Assembly: GCF_040361275.1 (NCBI RefSeq)
Contig: NZ_APNH01000003.1
Span: forward strand, 372,001-436,000
Length of the DNA: 64,000 bases
Origin: Salinisphaera sp. T31B1
GTDB lineage: Bacteria; Pseudomonadota; Gammaproteobacteria; Nevskiales; Salinisphaeraceae
Direction of reading: 5' to 3'
The translations under genes and the position numbers were made by a program. Below, piece after piece: positions 1 through 8,629 of the stretch. The first letter of the stretch is position 1, and the number at the start of each line of letters is the position of its first letter. The notes beneath the pieces are model-generated. The model saw nothing but the letters and a program-made list of their open reading frames with translations, was not told the DNA's origin and made no database searches.

Positions 1-1
1 C

Positions 2-1192
2 TGGGTGGCCAGCGCCGAAGCCGCCTATCCCGGCGGTCGGGTCACCCGGGTCAACATGCCGAGCGCGCCCGGGCGCAGTGCCATGTTGTTCGTCACCCCG
101 GCCGAGGGCGCACCGCGGCGGGTATTCGTGGATCCGGCGAGCGCCACCGTGCTGGGCTCGTTCGTTTACGAGCGCACGCTGGTTGGCCTGGCCGATACGA
201 TCCATGGCTCGCTCATGCTCGGCTGGGTCGGCGATGCCATTGTCGAGATCGCGGCCTGCTGGGCGGTGATTCTGATCGTGACCGGGCTGTATCTGTGGTG
301 GCCGCGCCGTAACGGCCGCGGCGGCGTGTGGTATCCGCGGCTGCGCCTGCGTGGGCGACGCCTGTGGCGCGATATGCACGCGGTGACCGGCCTCTATGTC
401 GCCGCATTCGTGCTGTTTCTGGTGTTCACCGGCCTGCCCTGGGCCGGCGTCTGGGGCGGCCAGCTGCTCGATCCGGCCATCCGTACGTTGGGGCTGGGCT
501 ACTCCGGCGCGCGCACGCCGCCGGTCTCGGCGCCGGCCGCGCAGCCCGAAGCCGACCCGCCGGCCACCGCCGCCGAACAGGGCCGGGGCAGCCCCTGGGC
601 ACTGGAGAGCGTCGCCCCGCCGGCCTCCGGCGGGCATGCCCATCACGGCATGAGCGCAGGCGCCGCCGATACCGTATTGCCCGCGCCGGATATCGGCGTG
701 GACCGGGCCCGCCGCGTCGTCGCCGAACAGGGCCTGGCGGCCGACTACTGGCTGATGCTGCCGGCCGGCGCACGCGGCGTCTATACCGCCCAGACCTATC
801 CGGACCGACCGCAGGGCCAGCGCACGTTGTATATCGATCGATACAGCGGCGCGGTACTGCGCGATGTGGGTTTTGCCCAGTACGGGCCGGTCGGCCAGGT
901 CGTCGAGCTCGGCGTGGCGCTGCACATGGGCAACTATTTCGGGCTGATCAATCAGCTGGTGATGCTGGCGACCTGTCTGGCGATCGTGATGCTCGTGATC
1001 ACCGGCATCGTGATGTGGTGGCGCCGACGGCCGGCCGGCGGGCTCGGCGCACCGCCGCGCAAAGCGCCACTGCGTACGCGGTATCTCGGTGCGATCGTGA
1101 TCGCGATGATCGGGCTGTTTCCGCTGGCCGGCGCCAGCCTGGTATTGGTGTTGATCGCCGATCGGGCGCTATTGCGCTGGCAGGCCTCCTAG
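2..1192 (+). CDS. PepSY-associated transmembrane protein (5' partial)
   Basis: The reading frame is open to the left edge, so the true start lies outside the window; the first in-frame GTG (position 5) is probably internal. The visible 395 residues look like the PepSY_TM (PiuB-like) family of inner-membrane proteins. A segment with an 'IHGSLMLGWVG' core leads into a membrane helix ending 'TGLYLWWPRR', a second helix follows near residue 135, and two more lie in the C-terminal 80 residues after 'ALHMGNYFGL'. A periplasmic loop near residue 210 is His-rich (GGHAHHGM). Family members are often linked to iron or metal uptake or act as membrane reductases; nothing here fixes the substrate. The next gene is convergent. 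Confidence 0.8.
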   Translation, partial: WVASAEAAYPGGRVTRVNMPSAPGRSAMLFVTPAEGAPRRVFVDPASATVLGSFVYERTLVGLADTIHGSLMLGWVGDAIVEIAACWAVILIVTGLYLWWPRRNGRGGVWYPRLRLRGRRLWRDMHAVTGLYVAAFVLFLVFTGLPWAGVWGGQLLDPAIRTLGLGYSGARTPPVSAPAAQPEADPPATAAEQGRGSPWALESVAPPASGGHAHHGMSAGAADTVLPAPDIGVDRARRVVAEQGLAADYWLMLPAGARGVYTAQTYPDRPQGQRTLYIDRYSGAVLRDVGFAQYGPVGQVVELGVALHMGNYFGLINQLVMLATCLAIVMLVITGIVMWWRRRPAGGLGAPPRKAPLRTRYLGAIVIAMIGLFPLAGASLVLVLIADRALLRWQAS

Positions 1193-1360
1193 GCGGGCCA
1201 TGCGGATCGCGCCCGGGCCAGCTCCGGGCTATCGGCACCGCGGCCCGCTTCGGCCTGGCGGGCCACGCGATCCATGGCTGCTTGCGCGAGGCTCTGATCG
1301 GCGGCTCGGTCGGTTCAGGCCAACGCGGGTCCGAACACGGCAGGTGCCGCAGGCCTTGGC

Positions 1361-2266
1361 CTAGGACCGGCCGGCGCGTCGGCGTTCGGCAAGCGCGATA
1401 CCGCCCAGCACGAGGGTCAGCGCCGCGACGTGGAACAGATGCAGTGTTTCGCCCAGCAGGGCGACCGACAGCAGCGTGCCGAAGATCGGGATCAGGTTGA
1501 TGAACACGCCGGCGCGATTGGCGCCGATGAGCTCGTTGCTGCGGATGAAACAGGTCTGTGCGATCAGCCCCGGCACGAGCGCGGCGAACAGCACGACCGC
1601 CCAGCCGCGGATGTCCGGGACGATGGCGGTGCCGGCAGTGAACTCCCAGGCCGCGAGCGGCAGCGAGCCGAGCCAGGCGGCCAGGGAGATCACGGTGATG
1701 AAGCTCAGCCAGTGCAGCCGGGGCTTGGCGCGCAACGCTGCCGTATAACCGCCGTAGCACAGGATCGCCACCAGCATGAGCGCATCGCCCCGGTTCAGAT
1801 CCAGGGCCAGCAGGCGTGCCGGCTGGCCGGCAGAGACGATCAACGCCACGCCGGCCACGGTCAGCAGGAAGCCGAGCATCTGACGGGTGGTCACGCGCTG
1901 GCGCAGGACCAGAAAATTGAGCGCGAAGATCACGCCCGGCATGCCGGCCTGTTCAATGACCACGTTGATCGCGCTGGTGTGATTGAGTGCGCTGTAGAGT
2001 GCGCCGTTGAACCCGGCGAAACCGATCGCGCCGTAGGCGATCAGCAGCGGGGCGTGACGACGGATCATCGCCGCATCGGCTTTCAGGTGCGGCCAGGCGA
2101 ACGGCAGCACGGCAAGCCCCGCGATACCCCAGCGCAGATTCGTGAGCAGCAGCGGGCTGATATGGCCGACCGCGAACTTGCCGGCCACCGCGTTCGCACC
2201 CCAGGCCAGCGTGGTGGCCAGCAGCAGAACGTAGGCCAGCCAGGCCTTGCCCTGAACCGCCGGCAT
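1361..2266 (-). CDS. EamA/DMT-family transporter
   Basis: A 301-residue, strongly hydrophobic protein with about ten membrane helices arranged as two repeated EamA halves, as in drug/metabolite transporters. The N-terminal helix carries 'TTLAWGANAVAGK', typical of EamA repeat 1. The second half has 'IGANRAGVFINLIPIFG', the usual EamA repeat 2 motif. It probably exports a small metabolite or drug; the substrate cannot be read from sequence. Its ATG shares one base with the stop of the upstream ABC exporter (TGATG at 2264-2268), so the two are almost certainly translationally coupled. Confidence 0.88.
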   Translation of the reverse strand: MPAVQGKAWLAYVLLLATTLAWGANAVAGKFAVGHISPLLLTNLRWGIAGLAVLPFAWPHLKADAAMIRRHAPLLIAYGAIGFAGFNGALYSALNHTSAINVVIEQAGMPGVIFALNFLVLRQRVTTRQMLGFLLTVAGVALIVSAGQPARLLALDLNRGDALMLVAILCYGGYTAALRAKPRLHWLSFITVISLAAWLGSLPLAAWEFTAGTAIVPDIRGWAVVLFAALVPGLIAQTCFIRSNELIGANRAGVFINLIPIFGTLLSVALLGETLHLFHVAALTLVLGGIALAERRRAGRS

Positions 2267-4116
2267 CACGCGCTCGCCCGCGTGTCGATGTCTTCGGCGA
2301 GAAAGCCGCCCGACTGCATGCGCCAGAGACGCGCATATAATCCGTCGGCGGCCAGCAGCGTCTCGTGGCGGCCGGTTTCGACGATGGCTCCGCCATCGAT
2401 CACCACCAGCCGGTCGAGCGCCGCGATGGTCGACAGCCGGTGCGCGACCGCGATGACCGTCTTGCCGGCCATCAACCGATGCAGGTTTTCGGTGATCGCG
2501 GCCTCCACTTCGGAATCCAGCGCGGCCGTCGCCTCGTCCAGCAGCAGGATGGGCGCGTTCTTCAGCATCACCCGTGCCAGCGCGATACGCTGACGCTGGC
2601 CACCCGACAACTTGACCCCGCGCTCGCCGACCATGGCCTCGAGACCGCGCCGGCCCTGGGCGTCGACCAGTTCGCTGATGAAGCCGTCGGCATGAGCGGC
2701 GGCCAGCGCGGTGCGTACCTCGGCATCGCTCGCATCGGGCCGGCCGTAGCGTACGTTGTCGCCCACCGAGCGGTGCAGCAATGCGCTGTCCTGGGTGACC
2801 ATGCCGATCGCCGCTCGCAACGACGCCTGGGTGACATCCGCCACGTTCTGGCCGTCGATGACGATACGGCCTGTCTCTAGATCGTGAAAACGCAGCAGCA
2901 GGGAAAGCAGGGTCGACTTGCCCGCGCCGGACCGGCCGACGAGTCCGATCTTCTCGCCGGGTTCGATGGTCAGGGAGAAGTCGTCGATCACCCCGTGGCC
3001 GCGACCGTAGTGAAAGCCGACCCGCTCGAAAGCGATGGCGCCGGCCGAGACCGCCAGCGGCGCGGCGTGCTCGGCATCGACCAGCGACTGGGTGCGGGCG
3101 AACGTGGCCATGCCGTCCCGCAGCGTACCGATGTTCTCGAATAGCTGGGAGACTTCCCACATGATCCATTGCGCCATGCCGTTGATCCGCAGCACGAGGC
3201 CGATCGCAGCCGCAATCGCGCCGGCGCTGATCAACGCCGACTGCCATAGCGCGATGCCCAGGCCGGCGACCGCGAGCAGCAGCAGCGAGTTGATCAGATA
3301 CAGACTGGCGTAGAACGCGTTGATTCGGCGCATCTGGGCATAAACAGTCTTCAGAAAGCTGCGCATGCTCGCGCGGGCATAGTCGCCCTCGCGTTCTGTG
3401 TGGGCGAACAGCTTGACCGTGGCGATATGGGTATAGGCATCGACCACACGCCCGGTCATCTCCGCCCGGGCATCGGCCTGGCGCTCGGCGATATGCCCCA
3501 GCCGCGGCACGAAGTAGCGCAGCAGGCTGACGTAGGCAGCTAGCCAGGCGATGAACGGCGTCGCCAGGCGCCAGTCCGCGCCGGCGACCAGGACCACGAT
3601 GCCGGTGAAGTAGACCACCACATAGAGCATGACATCGAGAAACTTCATTACCGTCTCGCGCACGGCCAGCGCGGTCTGCATCAGCTTGGTGGCCACCCGA
3701 CCGGCGAATTCGTCGGCGAAGAAATCCAGCGACTGGCCGAGCAGCCAGCGATGCGTCGTCCAGCGAAAGCGCATCGGGAAATTGCCCGACAGCGCCTGGA
3801 ACGTCACCAGCCCCTCGATGAAAACCAGCAGCGGCAGTATCACCAGGACCACCAGCGCCATGCCCGACAGCGCCCAGGCGTTGTCGCTGACGAATGTCTG
3901 GCGCGGGCTGTGGGCGAACCAGTCGACGATATGCCCGAGAAAGGCGAACAGGGAGACCTCGATGATCGAGATCGCCGCGGTGAGAATCGCCATGGCCAGC
4001 AGCAGTGGCCAGACCGGGCGCGCGTAAAAGACGATGAACCGCCACAGGTTGCCGCGCGGGGGCTCGCGTGGGTCGTCGGGAAACGGCGCAATCAGGCGCT
4101 CGAAAAAAGAAAACAT
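2266..4116 (-). CDS. ABC exporter, fused membrane and ATPase domains
   Basis: A 616-residue half-transporter of the MsbA/ABCB type. Residues about 30-320 form a six-helix membrane domain; residues about 350-590 are the nucleotide-binding domain. The Walker A motif (GRSGAGKST), signature (LSGGQRQR), Walker B (ILLLDEATAALD) and H-loop (AVAHRLSTI) are all intact, so it should be an active homodimeric exporter of lipids, peptides or drugs. I place the start at the ATG at 4116 (MFSFFERL); 25 further in-frame codons upstream look unlike the family. It leads a two-gene unit with the DMT transporter. The substrate is unknown. Confidence 0.9.
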   Translation of the reverse strand: MFSFFERLIAPFPDDPREPPRGNLWRFIVFYARPVWPLLLAMAILTAAISIIEVSLFAFLGHIVDWFAHSPRQTFVSDNAWALSGMALVVLVILPLLVFIEGLVTFQALSGNFPMRFRWTTHRWLLGQSLDFFADEFAGRVATKLMQTALAVRETVMKFLDVMLYVVVYFTGIVVLVAGADWRLATPFIAWLAAYVSLLRYFVPRLGHIAERQADARAEMTGRVVDAYTHIATVKLFAHTEREGDYARASMRSFLKTVYAQMRRINAFYASLYLINSLLLLAVAGLGIALWQSALISAGAIAAAIGLVLRINGMAQWIMWEVSQLFENIGTLRDGMATFARTQSLVDAEHAAPLAVSAGAIAFERVGFHYGRGHGVIDDFSLTIEPGEKIGLVGRSGAGKSTLLSLLLRFHDLETGRIVIDGQNVADVTQASLRAAIGMVTQDSALLHRSVGDNVRYGRPDASDAEVRTALAAAHADGFISELVDAQGRRGLEAMVGERGVKLSGGQRQRIALARVMLKNAPILLLDEATAALDSEVEAAITENLHRLMAGKTVIAVAHRLSTIAALDRLVVIDGGAIVETGRHETLLAADGLYARLWRMQSGGFLAEDIDTRASA

Positions 4117-4359
4117 CCGGCTTCGGTACGCGTGGGCGAGGCTGTGACGATCAGCGCGCCAGTCTACCGCGATCGCGCCGTGACGACCCATCGGCGACCG
4201 ACAATGATTACGGTAGCGCCGACCCGACGACGATCTTCAAGCGGGGACGCAGCCTGTGTCTGCAATAGGCCAAGGCCGCGCCCGGCACTGGGGCACGCGT
4301 CGTCGTTCGTTGCTGCGTGGGACGTCGGTCGGGCGCCTGCCCGCCACGCGAGCGCGTGT

Positions 4360-4637
4360 TCAGAAGTCGAAGGCCACCGCGCGCAGCGTATCCAGATATA
4401 CCCTCGTCGCGGTCGGGCGGGCCCGGACAGCGTCGTACATGCGCACGCCAGCCAGGATGTTCAGCTGGGCCGGACGCCCTGCGGGCAATCCGTGGCCATC
4501 GGCATCGGGCGCATCGCCGCGCGTCGCCGACGGCTCGGTGGGGCGGATGGACGCAATGCGAGCGCCGAAGATCGATCGTGAACCGGCCGTCGCGATCCGG
4601 CAGGCGCGTATCGACGATCTGCAGGCCGATACGGTCA
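4360..4637 (-). pseudogene. Collapsed cytosine deaminase-like amidohydrolase remnant
   Basis: Directly behind the cytosine permease stop lies about 90 codons of degenerate coding sequence in two frames. The first piece (about 4570-4630) reads like an amidohydrolase N-terminus (LQIVDTRLPDRDGRF). After a frame change it continues 'ARIASIRP' and soon joins a piece like an amidohydrolase C-terminus (GLPAGRPAQLNILAG, then TRVYLDTLRAVAFDF to a TGA at 4360). The whole metal-binding core between the ends, some 300 residues, is absent. Because codB normally pairs with codA, I infer a cytosine deaminase gene that lost its middle and then frameshifted. The C-terminal match to CodA is weak, so a related amidohydrolase is possible. 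Confidence 0.5.
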
Positions 4638-5897
4638 GCGCGTCGAGGCCGCGGCGCGTCGTTCGCCGGCCTGTCCAAAAGCATAACTGGCGGTCAGGTA
4701 CACGACGAATGCGGCTACCACCGCATTGATCGGCGGTATGCCGGGCAACAGGTTGGCCGCGGCAAAACCGGCCGCCCAGGCGGCTACGGCGGTCCAGTTG
4801 ACGTCGCGGAGATCGATCTGATCGAGCGCGCGATAGCGGCCGCGGGCCAGGACGAAGAAATCCGCGATCAGGATCGCGCCGATCGGCGGCAGCGCTGAGC
4901 TGAGAAAGCTCAGCCAGCCGACGAAATTGTTGTACAGCCATAACGCGGCCAGGGTGCCGATCGCCCCATTGGCGAGCACGATCCAGTGCTTGGGCCAGCC
5001 CGTGATATTGGAAAATCCCAACGACGCGGCATAGAGCGCATTGTCGTTGGTCGTCCAGATGTTGAGCCCGAGCACGACGATTGCGGGAATGATCAATCCC
5101 TGGGCGAACATCACCTGGGAAATGTCGGACTCGCTATAGACCAGCGCGCCCACTGCACCAAAAGTGAACATCAGCGAATTGCCCAGAAAAAAGGCGATCA
5201 GCGTGGTGGCGACGCCGATCGCGGGTGTCTTGGCAAAACGCACGAAGTCCGGCGTCAGCGTAGCGCCGCTGATGAACGAGCCGATGCAGGTCGTCAGCGC
5301 GACCGCCAGCGTGATCGGGTCCGACGGCTGGATCGCCGCGAGTGCGTCGAGCCCGCCGACCTCGCCCACAGCCAGGCCGACCGACAGATTGCCCAGCACG
5401 AGGATGGCGGGCACGGCGATGAAGCTCAATACGGCCAGTGCCTTGAAACCGAGATAGGCCGTGGCCGTCATGAGCACGCCGCCGATGCCGATCAGCAGGT
5501 AGGTATCGATGCCCGTGGCCACCTGTACGGGCAGGGCGAACATCACCACACCCACGCCGAACCAGCCCACCTGGGTCGCCCCCAACAGGAAAGAGGGCAA
5601 CCAGGAGCCGCGGACGCCAAAGGCATAGCGGCTGATGAGATGGGTGGACAGCCCCGTGCGGCTGGCGGCCAGGGCCAGACAGGCGGCATACAGGCCCAGC
5701 ACGAGGTTGCCCGCCAGCACGACCCACACGAATCGGGCCAGCGTCAGCCCTTCGCCGAGCGTGCCGCCGCCCCACATACTGGCCGAAAAGAAGGTGAAGC
5801 CCAGCATCACTGCGAACATGGTCCAGAAGCCGCGCCTGGCGTGCGCCGGTACGGCGGTCAATTCGTAATCGTCGGACGTCGTGTGGGTTTCGGACAT
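4635..5897 (-). CDS. codB: Cytosine permease (NCS1 family)
   Basis: A 420-residue protein with about twelve membrane helices, essentially the length of E. coli CodB. After a short cytosolic leader it runs 'FTFFSASMWGGGTLGEGL', the CodB-type helix 1, and includes 'LISRYAFGVRGSW', typical of the purine-cytosine permease family. It should import cytosine with protons or sodium. Normally cytosine is then deaminated by CodA, but here the downstream gene looks destroyed (see the remnant at 4360-4637). Imported cytosine would therefore need another deaminase, or the permease now handles a different base. It lies downstream of, and on the same strand as, the decarboxylase-like gene. Confidence 0.9.
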   Translation of the reverse strand: MSETHTTSDDYELTAVPAHARRGFWTMFAVMLGFTFFSASMWGGGTLGEGLTLARFVWVVLAGNLVLGLYAACLALAASRTGLSTHLISRYAFGVRGSWLPSFLLGATQVGWFGVGVVMFALPVQVATGIDTYLLIGIGGVLMTATAYLGFKALAVLSFIAVPAILVLGNLSVGLAVGEVGGLDALAAIQPSDPITLAVALTTCIGSFISGATLTPDFVRFAKTPAIGVATTLIAFFLGNSLMFTFGAVGALVYSESDISQVMFAQGLIIPAIVVLGLNIWTTNDNALYAASLGFSNITGWPKHWIVLANGAIGTLAALWLYNNFVGWLSFLSSALPPIGAILIADFFVLARGRYRALDQIDLRDVNWTAVAAWAAGFAAANLLPGIPPINAVVAAFVVYLTASYAFGQAGERRAAASTR

Positions 5898-5989
5898 GGC
5901 TCTGCTGTCAGCTGGAAAGCGCGGGCGGTTGCCGCACGGCGGTAAACGGTTTCATGTACAAGGCAATGGGCGTGCCAGACAGGAAACGA

Positions 5990-6670
5990 TCAGCCTTGCA
6001 CTGGTTCCACGCACGCTGTCGGGAATTCGAGTACGAGCGAATCGATGGCCAGAACGCATAGCCGACGCTGGCCGCTGATATCCGGAAACCCGCTGCCGGG
6101 CGGGTTATGATAGCCGCACAGGCGCGCGGCTCGCAGCCGCCCACTTGCGGTCGGTGTTGTGGCATAGCGCTGGCTTTGTGCAGTCTGTAACAGGGTGCGC
6201 CAGGCGCGCGGCACCAGCGCCGTACCGATTGGCAACCGCGGCCCCGTCGGTCGGAAGTCGAAGGTGACCGCGGGCCGGCTGGTTCGCTGCACCCGGATGA
6301 TTTCGCGCCCGCCGATGCACCGGTTATCGAATTCCGCGAGCTTCTTGGGCAGCCCCCAGTGGTGGCGGCCGTTGACGACGCTTTCGCGGGTGGATACCCA
6401 GATATGGGTGATCGCCGGCCTTCGGCGTCCGCCCGAAGCGAACCGGCCAGGGCACAGCAGCAGTTCGCGGTACGGGCCGATATCGCTCGCGTGATAATCG
6501 ACGACCATCAACACACCGAGCCCGCCCAGTGCGCGGCCCGGTGTGCCGGATGCCTCTGTCTGGCAGGCCTGTGCGAACGCACGGCTGCAGTAGAGCCCGA
6601 TCACATAAGCGTGTCCGGTCAGACGCCATGGTGGGGGCACCAGCCGTGGTCGTGATTGCGCTGTCGTCAT
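5990..6670 (-). CDS. Acetoacetate decarboxylase-like protein
   Basis: A 226-residue protein that resembles the acetoacetate decarboxylase (ADC) fold family: 'PPPWRLTGHAYV' at the N-terminus, 'YRELLLCPGRF' near residue 70, 'THIWVSTRESVVNGRHHWGL' near residue 90, and a following lysine pair (PKK). In true ADC a lysine forms the Schiff base; whether the PKK lysine is equivalent needs an alignment. Many relatives are uncharacterised, so decarboxylation of acetoacetate is not assured. The start ATG at 6670 is the most upstream one; no strong ribosome-binding site is visible. It lies 92 bp upstream of codB on the same strand. Confidence 0.75.
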   Translation of the reverse strand: MTTAQSRPRLVPPPWRLTGHAYVIGLYCSRAFAQACQTEASGTPGRALGGLGVLMVVDYHASDIGPYRELLLCPGRFASGGRRRPAITHIWVSTRESVVNGRHHWGLPKKLAEFDNRCIGGREIIRVQRTSRPAVTFDFRPTGPRLPIGTALVPRAWRTLLQTAQSQRYATTPTASGRLRAARLCGYHNPPGSGFPDISGQRRLCVLAIDSLVLEFPTACVEPVQG

Positions 6671-6806
6671 CCGGGCTCGGGCCGGTACATGCTCAGGCTA
6701 TGCCCGATCCGCACCGGCGCCGACTGCAGGTCACGTCCGGCAGCGTGCGGCTTGCGAACGGCCACCGGCGTTGGACCCCGCCCGCGGCCGGTACGGGGAC
6801 ACGGGG

Positions 6807-7259
6807 CTATTTCTGGACAGCACCGCTCCGTTCGTTCTGCTGGTTATAGCGGTCGATACGGTGACCCAAGCCTTCGGCCTCGGGGTTGCCATAGTCGCCG
6901 CTGTTGTCGGCCGCGCCCGGTGGCTGTTGCTCGGGCAATGCCGCGCCACTGCGATCGGGCTCGCTCGACTGGTTGTAGCGATCCACACGTTGTCCCATCG
7001 AGGACGCCTGGGACGGATCGGTCATGCCCGTATCAGCGCCGTCGTCGCGCTGCGCGTGGTCGCGATCGTGGGCGATGGCGGGAGACTCATTGTGGCGTTC
7101 GTTGTACTTGTTGATCTTGTCGGCCAGCGGTTCAGTCTGATCCGAAGACCGGTCGGCCATTGCCTCGCCCGCGGCCCAGGCCGGTGCAAGCGGACTCAGC
7201 GCGGTGACGGCGGCGATAACGGCGGCCGCAACGAAACGATCGAAATGGTGGTCTGTCAT
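6807..7259 (-). CDS. Small secreted protein with YN repeats
   Basis: A 150-residue protein with a clear Sec signal peptide (hydrophobic residues 9-27, cleavage near AWA-A). The mature part is polar, acidic and predicted disordered. Three copies of a short repeat stand out: LADKINKYNERHN, MGQRVDRYNQSS and LGHRIDRYNQQN, spaced through the protein. I do not recognise a named family. The next gene upstream encodes a protein with the same repeat. The start is well supported by a GGAGGGAG ribosome-binding site just upstream of the ATG. Confidence 0.75.
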   Translation of the reverse strand: MTDHHFDRFVAAAVIAAVTALSPLAPAWAAGEAMADRSSDQTEPLADKINKYNERHNESPAIAHDRDHAQRDDGADTGMTDPSQASSMGQRVDRYNQSSEPDRSGAALPEQQPPGAADNSGDYGNPEAEGLGHRIDRYNQQNERSGAVQK

Positions 7260-7337
7260 GGTCTCCCTCCGGCGCTCATGACGGCGCCTTTATTGTTGTG
7301 ATCCCCAGCGTAGCTTTTTTTTGTGTCTTGCGCCGCA

Positions 7338-7372
7338 TAAAAAAGCCCCGGCGCCTGTGAGCGACCAGGGCT
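7338..7372 (-). terminator. Rho-independent terminator
   Basis: On the minus strand an 8-bp stem (7365-7372 pairing with 7344-7351, one G-T pair) is followed by a run of T. It sits just downstream of the stop at 7394 and should end transcription of the upstream YN-repeat gene, so the two paralogues are probably transcribed separately. Confidence 0.8.
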
Positions 7373-7393
7373 GCCGGCAGATCGCCTGTTCGC

Positions 7394-7867
7394 CTAGCGC
7401 AGGTTGGACGCCTGACCGTCGAGGATATTGCTGTGCCCGCCGGTCGCGTTGTAGCGCGTGATCTCGCGGCCGAGATCAAGCGCCTCGCGGTGCGGGCCGG
7501 ACGTGCTCGCTACCGGATGGGTGTCACGGGCGGCGATCGCGCCGGCGACGTCGCGCTGGTTATAGGCATCGACGGCGGCTGCCAGTCGGCCGGCCGCGGG
7601 GGCCGGGGCGTCGCCGATAGCCGTCGGCGCGGCATGGCCGTCGGCAATGGCCCCGGGTACGGCACGTGCGTTATACGCATCCAGGGAGGCGGCCAGACGA
7701 TCGGCGGCGGCATGACCGTTGTCTGCGGCCGGCGCCGGTGTCGCCACAGGATCGGGCTGCAAGGCCTGAAGGGCACCCTGTTGGGCCGAGGCAGTACTTG
7801 CGGCACCCAGGGCGAGTAGGGTCGAGACGGCGAGCAACCGGCCGGTCTGCAATATTGAAGACTTCAT
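7394..7867 (-). CDS. Small secreted protein with YN repeats (paralogue)
   Basis: A 157-residue protein with a Sec signal peptide (cleavage near ASA-Q) and an Ala/Pro-rich mature part. It carries two near-identical units, DRLAASLDAYNARAVPGAIA and GRLAAAVDAYNQRDVAGAIA, and a third shorter one, LGREITRYNATGG. The core (L-x-x-x-[LIV]-x-x-YN) matches the repeat in the downstream gene, so the two look like diverged duplicates. The function is unknown; extracellular or periplasmic location is inferred from the signal peptide. A GGAG ribosome-binding site precedes the ATG and a terminator follows the gene. Confidence 0.75.
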   Translation of the reverse strand: MKSSILQTGRLLAVSTLLALGAASTASAQQGALQALQPDPVATPAPAADNGHAAADRLAASLDAYNARAVPGAIADGHAAPTAIGDAPAPAAGRLAAAVDAYNQRDVAGAIAARDTHPVASTSGPHREALDLGREITRYNATGGHSNILDGQASNLR

Positions 7868-8029
7868 GAGAACTCCGGAGTCTGGACAAACATCGAAAGC
7901 TGTATGCCGAAGATGTTTGGGGCCGTCTCGAAGCGATCAAGTGTTGCAGCGCAAAAAAATACGCCTAAAGTCGTATGTCGTCCCGGGTATTTACGAGATT
8001 CGAGTCTGGGCCGATCGGCCGCCGCTAGC

Positions 8030-8629
8030 TCAGGCCGTAGCCACGAAGCGCATCGCCACCGCGTTCATGCAATAGCGCAGGCCGGTCGGCCGTGGACCGT
8101 CGTGAAACACGTGGCCCAGATGCGCATCGCAGCGCCGGCACACGATCTCGGTGCGGCGCATTCCGAAGCTGGTATCGGTGTGTTCGGCGACGTTCTCGGG
8201 GGCGATGGGTTGCCAGAAACTCGGCCAGCCGGTGCCGGAATGAAACTGCGTCGCCGCATCGTAGAGCGCGGTATCGCAGCAGATACATCGGTAGATCCCG
8301 GGTTGCTCCGGCTTCTCGTAATCTCCGCTGTAGGCGCGCTCGGTGCCGGCCTGACGGGTCACCCGATAGGCGGCGTCCGAAAGCTGTTCGCGCCAGGCGG
8401 CGTCGCTTTTGACGACCTTGGCCAACCGGCGTTCGCCGATGCGCTGGCCGTTTTCGTCGAAGACCACGAGCCGGACGGTCGCCGGCTCGGCCGCCCGTGC
8501 CACCTGTGCCAGACCGAGGCTGGCCAGTGCCAGCGCGCCACCGCCGACCCCGATCAGCTTGAGCGTGCGTCGGCGGCCCGGGTCGGCGATGGTGTCAGAG
8601 GCGTGTGCGTGTCTCGAGGATATTTTCAT
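8030..8629 (-). CDS. msrB: Exported peptide-methionine (R)-S-oxide reductase
   Basis: A 199-residue MsrB with an N-terminal Tat-type leader (RRRTLKLIG followed by a hydrophobic stretch ending ARA-A), so it should act in the periplasm. It reduces methionine-R-sulfoxide in proteins. The MsrB domain spans about residues 85-195. Zinc ligands are two CxxC pairs (CICC, CRRC), and the catalytic cysteine is in 'RYCMNAVAMRF'. The SGTGWPSF motif that binds the substrate is intact. The ATG at 8629 overlaps the stop of the MsrP-like gene (ATGA, 8626-8629), so the two are coupled; this decides the start over an ATG 15 bases upstream. How a periplasmic MsrB is re-reduced is not shown here. Confidence 0.92.
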   Translation of the reverse strand: MKISSRHAHASDTIADPGRRRTLKLIGVGGGALALASLGLAQVARAAEPATVRLVVFDENGQRIGERRLAKVVKSDAAWREQLSDAAYRVTRQAGTERAYSGDYEKPEQPGIYRCICCDTALYDAATQFHSGTGWPSFWQPIAPENVAEHTDTSFGMRRTEIVCRRCDAHLGHVFHDGPRPTGLRYCMNAVAMRFVATA

